Assembly (NCBI RefSeq): GCF_900102885.1
Contig: NZ_FNGE01000014.1
Coordinates: forward strand, 16,364-80,363
Direction: 5' to 3'
Source: Paracoccus chinensis
GTDB taxonomy: Bacteria > Pseudomonadota > Alphaproteobacteria > Rhodobacterales > Rhodobacteraceae
Length of the DNA stretch: 64,000 bases
Below are positions 40,496 to 49,663 of the stretch, one piece after another. The notes beneath the pieces are model-generated. The model made no database searches, was not told the origin of the DNA, and was given only the letters and a program-made list of their open reading frames with translations. Made by a program: the position numbers and the translations under genes. Every line of letters starts with the position of its first letter. The first letter of the stretch is position 1.

Positions 40496-42659
40496 GAGGG
40501 GCAGTCGCCTTGGGCGCAAGGTGGCGCTGGCCAGGGACGGCAGCAAGCAGCGGCCAGTGAGGCTCGCCGATAGCGAACGCCCCCTCGGCCGCCGCCTGCT
40601 TGCGCTGACTGTCGCGCTGGGGCTGCTGGCCCATGGCGGGGATCGGGCGCGGACCGCCTGGGACCGCTGGATCGACGCGACGGAACTGCCGCCGTTGACG
40701 GTGCCGGTCGGGACCGAGGTCCTCGCCCGCGACGGCACGCTGCTGCGGGCCTTTCCGGTGGAGGACGGGCTGTGGCGGCTCGCGCCTCCGCAGGAGGGCG
40801 TGGACCCGCGCTTCCTGTCGATGCTGGTCGGGTGGGAGGACCGGCGTTTCCACCACCACGACGGGGTGGACCGCCGCGCCGTCCTGCGCGCGGCGTGGCA
40901 GGCGGTGACGCATGGGCGAATCGTCTCGGGCGCCTCGACCCTGTCGATGCAGACGGCGCGGCTGCTGGAGCGGGGGGCGACGGGTGACTGGCGCGCCAAG
41001 CTGCGGCAGGCGAGAGTCGCGCTGGCGCTGGAGCGGCGGCTGGGCAAGGAGCGTATCCTCGACCTCTACCTGCGGCTCGCGCCCTATGGCGGCAACACCG
41101 AAGGGGTGCGTGCGGCGAGCCTCATGTGGTTCGGCAAGGAGCCGCGCCGCCTGACGCCCGCCGAGTCTGCCTTGCTGGTCGCCCTGCCGCAGTCGCCCGA
41201 GACGCGCCGACCCGACCTGGCCGCGGCGCGGGCAGCGGCAAGGGCCGCGCGGGACCGCGTGATCGACCGGGCGCTGGCCCTGGGCATCATCGACGCCGAA
41301 GCCGCCGAATCCGCCCGCGCGACGCCCCTGCCCGAGAGCCGCCGCCCCTTCCCCGCCCATGCCGCGCTGCTGGCCGACCGGCTGCGGCGCGAGAACCCCG
41401 GCGCCCCCCGGATCGAGACGACCCTCGACGCCCGCCTGCAATCCGCCGCCGAACGGCTGGCGGCCCGCGCCGTCGCCGGTCAGGCCGAACAGGTGTCGGC
41501 CGCGATCCTGCTGGCCGACCATCGCAGCGGGGAAATCCTCGCGCAGGTGGGGACGGCGCAGTTCGCGGACGGCGCCTCGGGCGGCTTCGTGGACATGACG
41601 CGGGCGCTGCGCTCGCCGGGCTCGACGCTCAAGCCCTTCGTCTATGCGCTGGGCTTCGACGAGGGGCTGATCCACCCCGAGACGCTGATCGAGGACCGCC
41701 CCGCCGCCTTCGGCCGCTGGCAGCCGCAGAACTTCGACAACCGCTTCCGCGGCACGGTCACGATCCGGCAGGCGCTGGTGGAATCGCTGAACCTGCCCGT
41801 CGTGCGCGTCGCCGAGGCGCTGGGTCCCGCCCGCGTCATGGCGGCCTTCCGCCGCGCCGGGATGGACGTGACGGTGCAGGGCGACGCGCCGGGGCTGGCC
41901 GTCGTGCTGGGCGGCGCGGGCGTGAGCCTTGCCGACCTGGTCGAAGGCTATGCGACGCTGGCGCGTGGCGGCAAGCCCGTGCGGTTGCACGACCGTCCCG
42001 GCAGGACCGAGCAGCCGGGCGCACCCGCCTTCGGCCCGGTCGCAGCCTGGCAGGTGGCGAACGTGCTTTCGGGCATCCTGCCGCCGGGAGGCCGCGCGGC
42101 GGGGCGGGTGGCCTTCAAGACCGGCACCAGCTACGGCCACCGCGATGCGCTGGCGGTCGGCTTCGACGGGCGCTTCGTCGCGGGCGTCTGGATGGGGCGC
42201 CCGGACGGGACGCCCGTGCCCGGCGCCTTCGGGGGCGACTATGCAGCACCCGTGCTGTTCGATCTGTTCGATGCCCTCGGGCCCCGCGCCGTGCCCCTGC
42301 CGCCCCCGCCCGAGGCCGCGCTGACGGTTCCGAACGCGGCCCTGCCCCGACCCCTGCGCCGCTTCGTCCCCGCAGGCGAGGTGCCGCCTGCGGGCCCAGC
42401 CCTGCGCGCGCCCGAGCCGCTGACGATCCAGTTTCCCCCTGATGGCGCCGAGGTCGAGTTGTCCGCCGCTGCGCTGGTCGTGCGGGCGAAGGGCGGCACC
42501 CCGCCCTACAACTGGCTTTTGAACGGCGCGCCCGTGGCGATCGGCCGATCCGATCCGGTAGCCGAATTGCCTGCGCCGCAGGGCTTTTCCGCGCTGACGG
42601 TGGTCGATGCCAAGGGGCGGTCGGCGCGCGTGCAGTTCAGGGCGACCAGCGGCAGCTAG
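40470..42659 (+). CDS. pbpC: Penicillin-binding protein 1C
   Basis: Bifunctional peptidoglycan synthase, up to 729 residues. One N-terminal membrane helix (LLALTVALGLLAH); glycosyltransferase domain with catalytic Glu in WEDRRFHHHDG (about 125) and SGASTLSMQTARLL; transpeptidase with SPGSTLKP (about 382), SLN, and KTGTS (about 550); C-terminal BiPBP_C-type domain (IQFPPDGAEVEL). The start is uncertain: no ATG is available; GTG at 40470 overlaps the macroglobulin gene by 26 bases, and GTGs at 40521 and 40557 are alternatives, none with a good ribosome site. Coupling to the macroglobulin gene is likely. Confidence 0.9.
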   Translation: MAAPSSRPERGSRLGRKVALARDGSKQRPVRLADSERPLGRRLLALTVALGLLAHGGDRARTAWDRWIDATELPPLTVPVGTEVLARDGTLLRAFPVEDGLWRLAPPQEGVDPRFLSMLVGWEDRRFHHHDGVDRRAVLRAAWQAVTHGRIVSGASTLSMQTARLLERGATGDWRAKLRQARVALALERRLGKERILDLYLRLAPYGGNTEGVRAASLMWFGKEPRRLTPAESALLVALPQSPETRRPDLAAARAAARAARDRVIDRALALGIIDAEAAESARATPLPESRRPFPAHAALLADRLRRENPGAPRIETTLDARLQSAAERLAARAVAGQAEQVSAAILLADHRSGEILAQVGTAQFADGASGGFVDMTRALRSPGSTLKPFVYALGFDEGLIHPETLIEDRPAAFGRWQPQNFDNRFRGTVTIRQALVESLNLPVVRVAEALGPARVMAAFRRAGMDVTVQGDAPGLAVVLGGAGVSLADLVEGYATLARGGKPVRLHDRPGRTEQPGAPAFGPVAAWQVANVLSGILPPGGRAAGRVAFKTGTSYGHRDALAVGFDGRFVAGVWMGRPDGTPVPGAFGGDYAAPVLFDLFDALGPRAVPLPPPPEAALTVPNAALPRPLRRFVPAGEVPPAGPALRAPEPLTIQFPPDGAEVELSAAALVVRAKGGTPPYNWLLNGAPVAIGRSDPVAELPAPQGFSALTVVDAKGRSARVQFRATSGS

Positions 42660-42686
42660 CGGGACCCGCCCCGCAACCTCCAGAAT

Positions 42687-42704
42687 CTGTCACCTGATCT
42701 TCAC
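42687..42704 (+). promoter_or_regulatory. PHO box upstream of phoX
   Basis: Two PhoB half-sites in the standard 7-4-7 layout: CTGTCAC, four bases, TCTTCAC. This fits the alphaproteobacterial consensus (CTGTCAT repeated with a 4-base spacer), 82 bases before the phoX start. It predicts induction under phosphate limitation by PhoB. Confidence 0.6.
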
Positions 42705-42786
42705 GATCACCTCCTAAGCCCCGGGCACGCGGAGAACCGCGTGACGCCACGGAGCGCGCCGACAGGCGCTCACGCAGGAGACAGCC

Positions 42787-44766
42787 ATGACGAACCAGAC
42801 GCCATTCCGCACCACGCGGCTCGAGGAAGCCTGTGGGCCGGGCACCAACCCGACCGCGAACCGCACGATGGGAGAGATCATCGCGGCCCGCTTTTCCCGG
42901 CGCGGCTTCCTGAAGGGCTCGATGGCGACGGCGGCGATCGCTGCGACCGTCAGCCCGCTGGCGATGATGGCGGCGTCCGAGGCAAAGGCCCAGGGCGCCT
43001 CGGCCTTCAGCTTCCCCGAGGTCGAGGCGGGCGTGGACGCCGACCACCATGTCGCCGAGGGCTATGACGCCGATGTCCTGCTGCGCTGGGGCGACAGGCT
43101 GTTCCCCGATGCGCCGGACTTCGACCCCAAGGCCCAGACGGCCGAGGCCCAGCGCCGCCAGTTCGGCTACAACAATGATTTCGTGGGCTTCGTGCCGCTG
43201 GAGGGCAGCGCCGACCGCGGGTTGCTGTGCGTCAACCACGAATACACCAACGAGCACCTGATGTTCCCCGGCATCGTCACGGTGAAGGACGGCGAGATCA
43301 CCGTCTCCGAGGCCGACCGCACGCGCGTGGACATCGAGATGGCGGCCCATGGCGGCACCGTGGTCGAGATCCGCCGGAACACGGGCGGCAAGTGGGCGGT
43401 CGTGCTGGACGGCGCGCTGAACCGCCGCATCACCGCAGACACGCCGATGGAGATCCGCGGCCCCGCCGCCGGCCACGCCCGGATGCAGACGCCCGACGAT
43501 CCGACCGGCACGAAGGTCCTCGGCACCATCAACAACTGCGCCGGGGGTATCACGCCCTGGGGCACCTACATCATGGCCGAGGAGAACATCCACGGCTACT
43601 TCATGGGCGAGCTGCCCGAGGGCCACCCCGAGGCCGCCAACTACGAGCGTCTGGGCATCCCCGAATCCACCTATGCCTGGGGCAGGTTCCACGACCGCTT
43701 CGATGTCTCGAAGCAGCCGAACGAGCCCAACCGCTTCGGCTGGATCGTCGAGGTCGATGTCATGGACCCGAACTCGGTGCCGAAGAAGCGCACGGCGCTG
43801 GGCCGCTTCAAGCACGAGGGCGCGGAAAGCGTCGTGGCGAAGGACGGGCGCGTCGTCTTCTACCTCGGCGACGACGAGCGCTTCGACTATGTCTACAAGT
43901 TCGTGACGGCGGGCCGCTACAACCCCGAGGACCGCGCCGCCAACATGGACCTGCTGGACGAAGGCACGCTGTATGTCGCGCGCTTCCACGAGGACGGCTC
44001 GCTGGAATGGCTGCCGCTGGTCCAGGGCCGGGGCCCGCTGACTGCCGCGAACGGCTTTCAGTCGCAGGCCGACGTGCTGATCGAGACGCGCCGTGCCGCC
44101 GACCTGCTGGAGGCGACGCCGATGGACCGACCCGAGGACATCCAGCCGAACCCCGCGAACGGCCGCGCCTATGTGATGCTGACCAACAACACCAAGCGCG
44201 AGGAAGCCGACGCCGCCAACCCGCGTGCAAAGAACGCCTTCGGCCATATCATCGAGATCATCGAGGAAGGCGAGGACTTCACCGCCACCACCGGCCGCTG
44301 GGAAGTCCTGCTTCAGTGCGGCGATCCCTCGATCGCCGAGGTGGGCGCGACCTTTTCGACCGAAACGACCGCGAACGGCTGGTTCGGGATGCCCGACAAC
44401 GCCGCCGTGGATGCCGACGGGCGGCTGTGGGTCTCGACCGACGGCAACTCGTCCTCGGATACGGGCCGGACGGACGGGCTCTGGGCCGTGGACACGGAAG
44501 GCGAGGCACGCGGCACCTCGCGGCTGTTCTACCGCGTTCCGGTGGGGGGCGAGCTCTGCGGGCCCTGCCCGACCGAGGACATGACGACCTTCTTCGTCGC
44601 GGTCCAGCACCCCGGCGACGGCGGCGAGGACTGGGAGGGCCATGGGCGGCCTTCGTATTACGAGGACCTGTCCACCCGCTGGCCCGACTTCGACGACGCC
44701 ATGCCGGTCCGCCCGGCCGTTGTCGCGATCACCCGCCAGGGCGGCGGCCGCATCGGCAGCGCCTGA
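42787..44766 (+). CDS. phoX: PhoX-family alkaline phosphatase (DUF839)
   Basis: Periplasmic phosphatase of the PhoX family, 659 residues. A Tat signal is seen at SRRGFLKG (about 37-44) with a hydrophobic stretch and cleavage near AKAQ, matching folded export with metals. Family landmarks: CVNHEYTNEH, TINNCAGGITPWGTYIMAEEN, FKHEGAESV, YLGDDERFDY, RPEDIQPNP, PDNAAVDADGRLWVSTDG. These acidic and Cys residues bind Ca and Fe in characterised PhoX. AGGAGA precedes the ATG. The upstream PHO box supports phosphate control. Confidence 0.88.
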   Translation: MTNQTPFRTTRLEEACGPGTNPTANRTMGEIIAARFSRRGFLKGSMATAAIAATVSPLAMMAASEAKAQGASAFSFPEVEAGVDADHHVAEGYDADVLLRWGDRLFPDAPDFDPKAQTAEAQRRQFGYNNDFVGFVPLEGSADRGLLCVNHEYTNEHLMFPGIVTVKDGEITVSEADRTRVDIEMAAHGGTVVEIRRNTGGKWAVVLDGALNRRITADTPMEIRGPAAGHARMQTPDDPTGTKVLGTINNCAGGITPWGTYIMAEENIHGYFMGELPEGHPEAANYERLGIPESTYAWGRFHDRFDVSKQPNEPNRFGWIVEVDVMDPNSVPKKRTALGRFKHEGAESVVAKDGRVVFYLGDDERFDYVYKFVTAGRYNPEDRAANMDLLDEGTLYVARFHEDGSLEWLPLVQGRGPLTAANGFQSQADVLIETRRAADLLEATPMDRPEDIQPNPANGRAYVMLTNNTKREEADAANPRAKNAFGHIIEIIEEGEDFTATTGRWEVLLQCGDPSIAEVGATFSTETTANGWFGMPDNAAVDADGRLWVSTDGNSSSDTGRTDGLWAVDTEGEARGTSRLFYRVPVGGELCGPCPTEDMTTFFVAVQHPGDGGEDWEGHGRPSYYEDLSTRWPDFDDAMPVRPAVVAITRQGGGRIGSA

Positions 44767-45121
44767 CGATCCTGGGGCCGGCCCCGGTCGGCCCCGTCCT
44801 CCCCACAGCCTCCTTGCTGATCTCTGGCCGCCTTCCGGGGCCCCAAGGATGTGCGACGCTGGCAAGCTTCGGCGGATGATCCAGCCTCGCCTGCCCTTCC
44901 CCGCAACCATTGACAGAGAAGCTGGACCCGCTTTCCGGCAAGGCTGACCCGTTGCAAGAGGCAGACCCAAAAGGCACCCTACGACTAAAGCAGTATCCCG
45001 GACGGCCACATCGGACGAAACCCCGGCAGTCCGCGCTGGTTGATGAACAGACGGTCACGAAGTGACCCATTTCCGGGCAGGATCGAAACCCTGCCTGTTC
45101 ATGCAACTGCCGGGGGACATC
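44767..45121. other. Intergenic region after phoX
   Basis: No gene recognised. A 7-bp inverted repeat (44774-44780 with 44789-44795, 8-base loop) just after phoX may terminate it, though no T-run follows. TTGACA at 44910-44915 looks like a -35 element but no matching -10 is clear. The last bases supply the ribosome site of the small gene at 45122. Confidence 0.4.
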
Positions 45122-45397
45122 ATGCTTGACCACGACCAGATCGAAGCGCCTCAGTTCCATGAAGACGTGGATGCCGGATACAGGGCAGGCTCGCAGGCGC
45201 GGGCAGACCTTGAACCTGCCGCCCATTCTCCGCTTCCGATGCAGGCCGCAGGGGCCGCCCTTTATCTTGGCACCATGATGTGCATGCCGCTGCAGATCGC
45301 GATGGCGATGCCGCAGGTTGCCGTCGCCCAGAGCCGGACCTCGCCCATCCTGCGCCACCTGGAATGGCAGCGCAGCCGCGAGCGCGCGCAGCAGTGA
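45122..45397 (+). CDS. Small hypothetical protein
   Basis: A 91-residue open frame, not recognised. The N-terminal half is acidic and polar (MLDHDQIEAPQFHEDVDAGY); residues about 45-70 are hydrophobic and Met-rich (AAGAALYLGTMMCMPLQIAMAM), possibly membrane-associated; the C-terminus is basic (LRHLEWQRSRERAQ). GGGGGA a few bases before the ATG at 45122 is a good ribosome site and the reason for preferring it over earlier in-frame starts. Isolated between phoX and the convergent LysR gene. Real expression is plausible but unproven. Confidence 0.45.
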   Translation: MLDHDQIEAPQFHEDVDAGYRAGSQARADLEPAAHSPLPMQAAGAALYLGTMMCMPLQIAMAMPQVAVAQSRTSPILRHLEWQRSRERAQQ

Positions 45398-45578
45398 TCA
45401 TCCGGCCAGTCCGGACCTGTCACGGGTGACGAGGAACGGCAAGAACCTTCATGCCGCCGGCGGCACGATCCACCGGTAACGGTGAACCGGTCACCCGGTC
45501 GAGCGCCGTCACGGACTGGCCCTGCGACACCGCGCTGTCTCATCCCGCTCGGCACATGATGCCTCTGGGTGGACCGGA

Positions 45579-46514
45579 TCACACGTCCTCTGCCTTGCCC
45601 TGTGGCTGAGGGCTTGCCGCATCGCGGACGGCCAGGACCTCCCTGATGACCCCGGCGATGTAGTCGCGGGCGCTGGGAAGCGGGACGTCGTTCGAGGGCA
45701 GGACGGCCGTGAACGAGAAAGGGATCATGGGCAGCAGGGGACGAACCACGAGATCCCGGTGAGCGCCTGTCCTTGCCGTGAAAGGGTCCGAGACAGACAC
45801 GCCCAGGCCCGATGCGACCATGCCGCAGACGATTTCCGATAGCGGGCTTTCGGCGCGGCTGCGGATCGAGACGCCATGGGCGTTCATGACGGCGCGGATC
45901 CGCCGCATGCTTACCGACTCTGCGGGAAGGGCAATGAAATCCTCGCCGTTGAAATCGGTGATGTGGATGACCTCCTTCTCGGCCAGTCGGTGGCCCCGGT
46001 ACAGGACGGCCACGCGCGGCACGGCGGGTATCTTGATGGTCCGCAGGGAAAATGTCGGCGTGCTGCTTTCGATGAACCCCAGGTCGCACTGGTTGTTGAC
46101 CATCCAGTCCAGGATGACCGGGGTGATGACGCCGTAAAGCGCGACATGCAGGCCCTCGTTGGCCTTGAGGAACCTGCCGGTGAAGCGCGGCAGGAGATCG
46201 TTCGTCAGCGCCGGCATCGCGGCGACCCGCAACTCCCTTGCCCGTTTTTCCCGCAGGTTGTCGGCCACTGCGGCAATGCGCTGAAGCCCGCTGAACGACC
46301 GCTCGACTTCTGCAAACAGCGTATAGGCAGCCGGCGTCGGGTGCAGCCGGTTTCCGCTGCGCTCGAACAGGTCCAGCCGCAGGTTATGCTCGAGATCGCG
46401 CAGCAGGCGGCTTGCCGCGGGCTGGGTGATGCCCAGCCGGGCAGCCGCATCGCTGACCGATCCCACCTGCATCATGGCCTGAAAGGCTTCGACCTGGCGG
46501 TGATTGATGCGCAT
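45579..46514 (-). CDS. LysR-family transcriptional regulator
   Basis: A 311-residue LysR regulator. The helix-turn-helix is at about residues 5-60 (HRQVEAFQAMMQVGSVSDAAARLGITQPAASRLLRDLE) and the effector-binding domain follows (ELRVAAMPALTNDLLPRF onward), with DLGFIESS and EIVCGMVASGLGVSVSDP. The ATG at 46514 is chosen as it sits at the normal distance to the DNA-binding helix. Divergent from the transporter-oxidase operon at 46633, so it very likely controls that operon with its substrate or product as effector. Confidence 0.87.
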   Translation of the reverse strand: MRINHRQVEAFQAMMQVGSVSDAAARLGITQPAASRLLRDLEHNLRLDLFERSGNRLHPTPAAYTLFAEVERSFSGLQRIAAVADNLREKRARELRVAAMPALTNDLLPRFTGRFLKANEGLHVALYGVITPVILDWMVNNQCDLGFIESSTPTFSLRTIKIPAVPRVAVLYRGHRLAEKEVIHITDFNGEDFIALPAESVSMRRIRAVMNAHGVSIRSRAESPLSEIVCGMVASGLGVSVSDPFTARTGAHRDLVVRPLLPMIPFSFTAVLPSNDVPLPSARDYIAGVIREVLAVRDAASPQPQGKAEDV

Positions 46515-46529
46515 GCAGGCATATAACAA

Positions 46530-46541
46530 TCGCACATGCGA
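46530..46541. promoter_or_regulatory. Dyad in the divergent LysR/transporter promoter region
   Basis: TCGCA-CA-TGCGA, a 5-bp dyad with 2-base spacer, in the 118-base gap between the LysR start and the binding-protein start. Position and symmetry suit a LysR operator; it lies 16 bases from the LysR start codon, suiting autorepression. Confidence 0.4.
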
Positions 46542-46632
46542 CTGTGTCAATTATGCATTGGACATCATGGAGCTGCGGCCTCCATCTTCAGCCATGGCAG
46601 CAGAAGACTGTCGGCACATCAGGGAGAAAGCC

Positions 46633-47664
46633 ATGCGTCTAGCCATCTGTTCCGTTTCCTTCACCGCTCTGGTGCTGTCCGCCGGCAGCGCGATGGCCCA
46701 GCAATCGACGCTTTACGTCGCGGGCTACGGCGGCACCTTCGAACAGATCATGCGCAGCAAGGTCATCCCCAAGTTCGAGCAGGAGCACGGCGTCAAGATC
46801 GAATATGTCGCCGGCAACTCGACCGACTCGCTGGCAAAGCTGCAGGCGCAGAAGGGCAACCAGCAGATCGACGTCGCCATTCTGGATGACGGCCCCATGT
46901 ACCAGGCGATCGAGCTTGGCTTCTGCGCGCCGATCGAGGGCCTCGACAAGTCCAACCTGTTCGAACAGGCGCTTTATCCCGAGGACAAGGCCGTTGCGAC
47001 CGGCATCGTCGCGACGGGCCTGTTCTACAACACCGAGTATTTCGAGAAGCAGGGGTGGGAGCCCCCGACCTCGTGGAACGACCTGAAGGACCCCAGGTAC
47101 AAGGGCATGATCGTCATTCCGCCGATCAACAACACCTATGGCCTGTACACGCTGGTCCAGTTCGCCCGCATGAACGGCGGTTCCGAAAAGGACATCGAGC
47201 CGGGCTTTGCCACGATGATCGACGAGGTGAACGCCAACGTGCTGGCCTATGAACCCTCGCCGGGCAAGATGACCGAGTTGTTCCAGTCGGGCCAGGCCGT
47301 GCTGGGCGTCTGGGGCTCGTCCCGCGTGCAGGCGCTGGCGGATACCGGCTTCCCGGCGGCCTTCGTCTATCCCGAGGAAGGCGCGGTCACGCTTCTCGCC
47401 TCGGCCTGCCCGGTGGCCAAGGAAGGCGCCTCGCCGCTGGCATCGGCCTTCGTCAATGCCCTTCTGGACCCCGAGGTGCAGAGCACCATGGCCGTCGAAT
47501 ACGGCTATGGCCCGGTCCACAAGCAGGTCGAGGTCCCCGAGGAGATGAAGGCCACGATGCCGACCGGCGAGCGCATCGCCGAGATGTACAACTCGGACTG
47601 GGTGACCATCAACCAGAACCGCGAGGACTGGACCAAGCGCTGGAACCGCGAGGTCGAGCGCTAA
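46633..47664 (+). CDS. ABC transporter substrate-binding protein (PotD-like)
   Basis: Periplasmic binding protein of 343 residues, of the spermidine/putrescine-type (PotD/PotF, extracellular solute-binding family 1) group. Signal peptide to AMAQQ (about 23); then TLYVAGYGGTFEQIM and VEYVAGNST-like IEYVAGNSTDSLAKLQAQ; LFYNTEYF and SWNDLKDPRYKG are typical of the group. AGGGAGA supports the start at 46633. First gene of the transporter-oxidase operon. The ligand is not predictable beyond an amine, imino acid or opine-like compound, inferred from the oxidase genes. Confidence 0.87.
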   Translation: MRLAICSVSFTALVLSAGSAMAQQSTLYVAGYGGTFEQIMRSKVIPKFEQEHGVKIEYVAGNSTDSLAKLQAQKGNQQIDVAILDDGPMYQAIELGFCAPIEGLDKSNLFEQALYPEDKAVATGIVATGLFYNTEYFEKQGWEPPTSWNDLKDPRYKGMIVIPPINNTYGLYTLVQFARMNGGSEKDIEPGFATMIDEVNANVLAYEPSPGKMTELFQSGQAVLGVWGSSRVQALADTGFPAAFVYPEEGAVTLLASACPVAKEGASPLASAFVNALLDPEVQSTMAVEYGYGPVHKQVEVPEEMKATMPTGERIAEMYNSDWVTINQNREDWTKRWNREVER

Positions 47665-47699
47665 GCACCGCCTGCCTGCTGCCGCAGGCCGGAAAGCCC

Positions 47700-47724
47700 A
47701 GGGAAGGCGAATGTTGCCTTCCCT
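47700..47724 (+). other. Stem-loop after the binding-protein gene
   Basis: A 9-bp perfect inverted repeat (47700-47708 with 47716-47724, 7-base loop) in the 108-base gap before the ATPase gene, without a T-run. Such hairpins after binding-protein genes commonly stabilise the upstream mRNA or partly terminate so that the binding protein is made in excess. Confidence 0.55.
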
Positions 47725-47772
47725 GTCAGTCCGCAACCGAACCGTCCAGGGGTTCCCTTCGGAAGGGCCGAC

Positions 47773-48804
47773 ATGTCGTTCCTCGAGCTATCTGATCTCC
47801 GCAAGACCTACGGCAACGTCGTCGCGTTGGAAAACTTCAACCTTTCGGTCGAGAAGGGCGAGTTCATCTCGCTGCTGGGACCCTCGGGCTGCGGCAAGAC
47901 CACTACGCTGCAGATGATCGCGGGCTTCACCGAGCCCACCTCGGGGCGCATCGTCCTGGGCGGGCGGGATCTGGTGTCGATGCCGCCCGCCAAGCGCGGC
48001 CTCGGCATCGTCTTCCAGAGCTATGCGCTGTTCCCGCACCTGACGGCCGCCGAGAACGTGGCCTTCGGCCTGGAGATGCGCGGCATCGACCGGGCCTCGC
48101 GCGAGGAGCGCGTGCGCGAGGCGCTGGCGATGGTCGGGCTCAAGGGCTACGAGGACCGCTATCCGCGCCGGATGTCGGGCGGCCAGCAGCAGCGCGTCGC
48201 CGTGGCACGGGCGCTGGTGATCCGCCCCGAGATCCTGCTGCTTGACGAGCCGCTATCCAACCTCGACGCCAAGATGCGCGAAGAGATGCAGAGCGAGCTT
48301 CTGTCGATCCAGCGGCGGCTCGGGACCACGACCATCCTTGTGACCCATGACCAGCAGGAGGCCATGGCGCTGTCCAACCGCGTCGTGGTGATGAGCAAGG
48401 GCCGGATCGAGCAGATCGCGACTCCGGTCGAGGCCTACAACAATCCGGCCAGTTCCTTTGTCGCCTCGTTCCTCGGCAAGACCAACACCCTGTCGGGCGA
48501 GATCCGGGGCGGGACGCTGGTGGTGGGCGAGTTCCGCGCCGCGGTGTCGGGCGCCGACGGGCCGGTGGCGGTGACACTGCGTCCCGAGAAGATGCGCTTC
48601 GACAGCACCGGCCTGCGCGGCACGGTCACGGCGCGCGTGTTCCAGGGCAACTGCTGGTCCTACCAGGTGCAGACAGCACAGGGCGAGGTTCTGGTGCTGC
48701 GCCAGAACGACGGCCAGCCCCTGCCGGTCGAAGGCGACGCGGTGTTCCTGAGCTGGTCGCCCGCCGACATGGGCCTGCGCCGGGAAGGTCTGTCCCATGG
48801 CTGA
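47773..48804 (+). CDS. ABC transporter ATP-binding protein (PotA-like)
   Basis: ATPase of 343 residues. Walker A GPSGCGKTT (about 37-45), Q-loop [11 protein letters not shown], signature MSGGQQQRVAVARAL, Walker B LLLDEPLSNLD, H-loop LVTHDQQEA, then a TOBE-type C-terminal domain from about residue 235 (NTLSGEIRGG, VTLRPEKM). Overlaps the first permease gene by 8 bases. Confidence 0.9.
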   Translation: MSFLELSDLRKTYGNVVALENFNLSVEKGEFISLLGPSGCGKTTTLQMIAGFTEPTSGRIVLGGRDLVSMPPAKRGLGIVFQSYALFPHLTAAENVAFGLEMRGIDRASREERVREALAMVGLKGYEDRYPRRMSGGQQQRVAVARALVIRPEILLLDEPLSNLDAKMREEMQSELLSIQRRLGTTTILVTHDQQEAMALSNRVVVMSKGRIEQIATPVEAYNNPASSFVASFLGKTNTLSGEIRGGTLVVGEFRAAVSGADGPVAVTLRPEKMRFDSTGLRGTVTARVFQGNCWSYQVQTAQGEVLVLRQNDGQPLPVEGDAVFLSWSPADMGLRREGLSHG

Positions 48805-49663
48805 GGGGCGCAATCCCGTCGCCGTGGCCTCGCTGCTGCTGCCGGCGACGCTGCTGTTCATCGCCGTTCTCGTGATCCCGCTGATCATGACGGTGCTGCT
48901 GTCCTTCTACAGCTGGGGCCAGTACACCGGCATAGTCGAGGACTTCACGGCCGAGAACTGGATCGAGGTCTTCACCGACCCCTATTTCGGCGAGATCTTC
49001 CTGCGCACGCTGCGCATCTCGTTCCTGGCCACGCTGCTGGCGGCGCTGTTCGGCGCCCCCGAGGCCTATATCCTCAAGCGCATGAACCCGCGCTGGCGCG
49101 GCCTGTTCATGCTGGTGATCCTCGGCCCGCTTCTGATGTCGGTCGTGGCCCGGACCTTGGGCTGGGCGCTGCTGTTCGGCGGCAACAACGGGGTCGCCAA
49201 CCAGTTCCTGATGGGGATCGGCCTGATCGACGCGCCCCTGCCCTTCATGTTCACCGAAACCGGCGTCGTGATCGCGCTGGCCCATGTGATGATGCCCTTC
49301 ATGGTGCTGTCGGTCTGGGCCTCGCTGCAGCGGCTGGACCCGCAGGTCGAGAACGCGGCCCGTTCGCTGGGGGCCAGCCAGTTCACCGTGGTCCGGCGCG
49401 TGCTGCTGCCACAGATCATGCCCGGCATCCTGTCGGGGTCGATCATCGTCTTCGCGCTCAGCGCCTCGGCCTTCGCCACCCCGGCCATCATCGGCGGGCG
49501 GCGGCTCAAGGTCGCCTCGACGCTGGCCTATGACGAGTTTCTCAACACGCTGGACTGGCCGCTCGGCGCGGCCGTGGCGGTGCTGCTGCTGATCGGGATC
49601 GTCCTGATCATCGTGGCCTCGAACGCGCTGGTCGAGCGTCGCTATGCCGAGGTGTTCAGATGA
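48797..49663 (+). CDS. ABC transporter permease (PotB-like)
   Basis: Inner-membrane permease of 288 residues with about six membrane segments. The coupling loop is NAARSLGASQFTVVRRVLLPQIMPGI (about 190-215). It overlaps the ATPase gene at its start and the second permease gene at its end (ATGA), forming a tightly coupled importer. Confidence 0.9.
   Translation: MAEGRNPVAVASLLLPATLLFIAVLVIPLIMTVLLSFYSWGQYTGIVEDFTAENWIEVFTDPYFGEIFLRTLRISFLATLLAALFGAPEAYILKRMNPRWRGLFMLVILGPLLMSVVARTLGWALLFGGNNGVANQFLMGIGLIDAPLPFMFTETGVVIALAHVMMPFMVLSVWASLQRLDPQVENAARSLGASQFTVVRRVLLPQIMPGILSGSIIVFALSASAFATPAIIGGRRLKVASTLAYDEFLNTLDWPLGAAVAVLLLIGIVLIIVASNALVERRYAEVFR

Noticed and set aside
44729..45358. A 209-codon minus-strand frame after phoX
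   Set aside because: It overlaps the 3' end of phoX, has no ribosome site or family resemblance, and covers the hairpin region.
45472..45495. Nested ACCGGT repeats and a GGTGA/TCACC hairpin between the small gene and LysR
   Set aside because: Short stem without T-run; could aid termination of convergent genes but is too weak to annotate.
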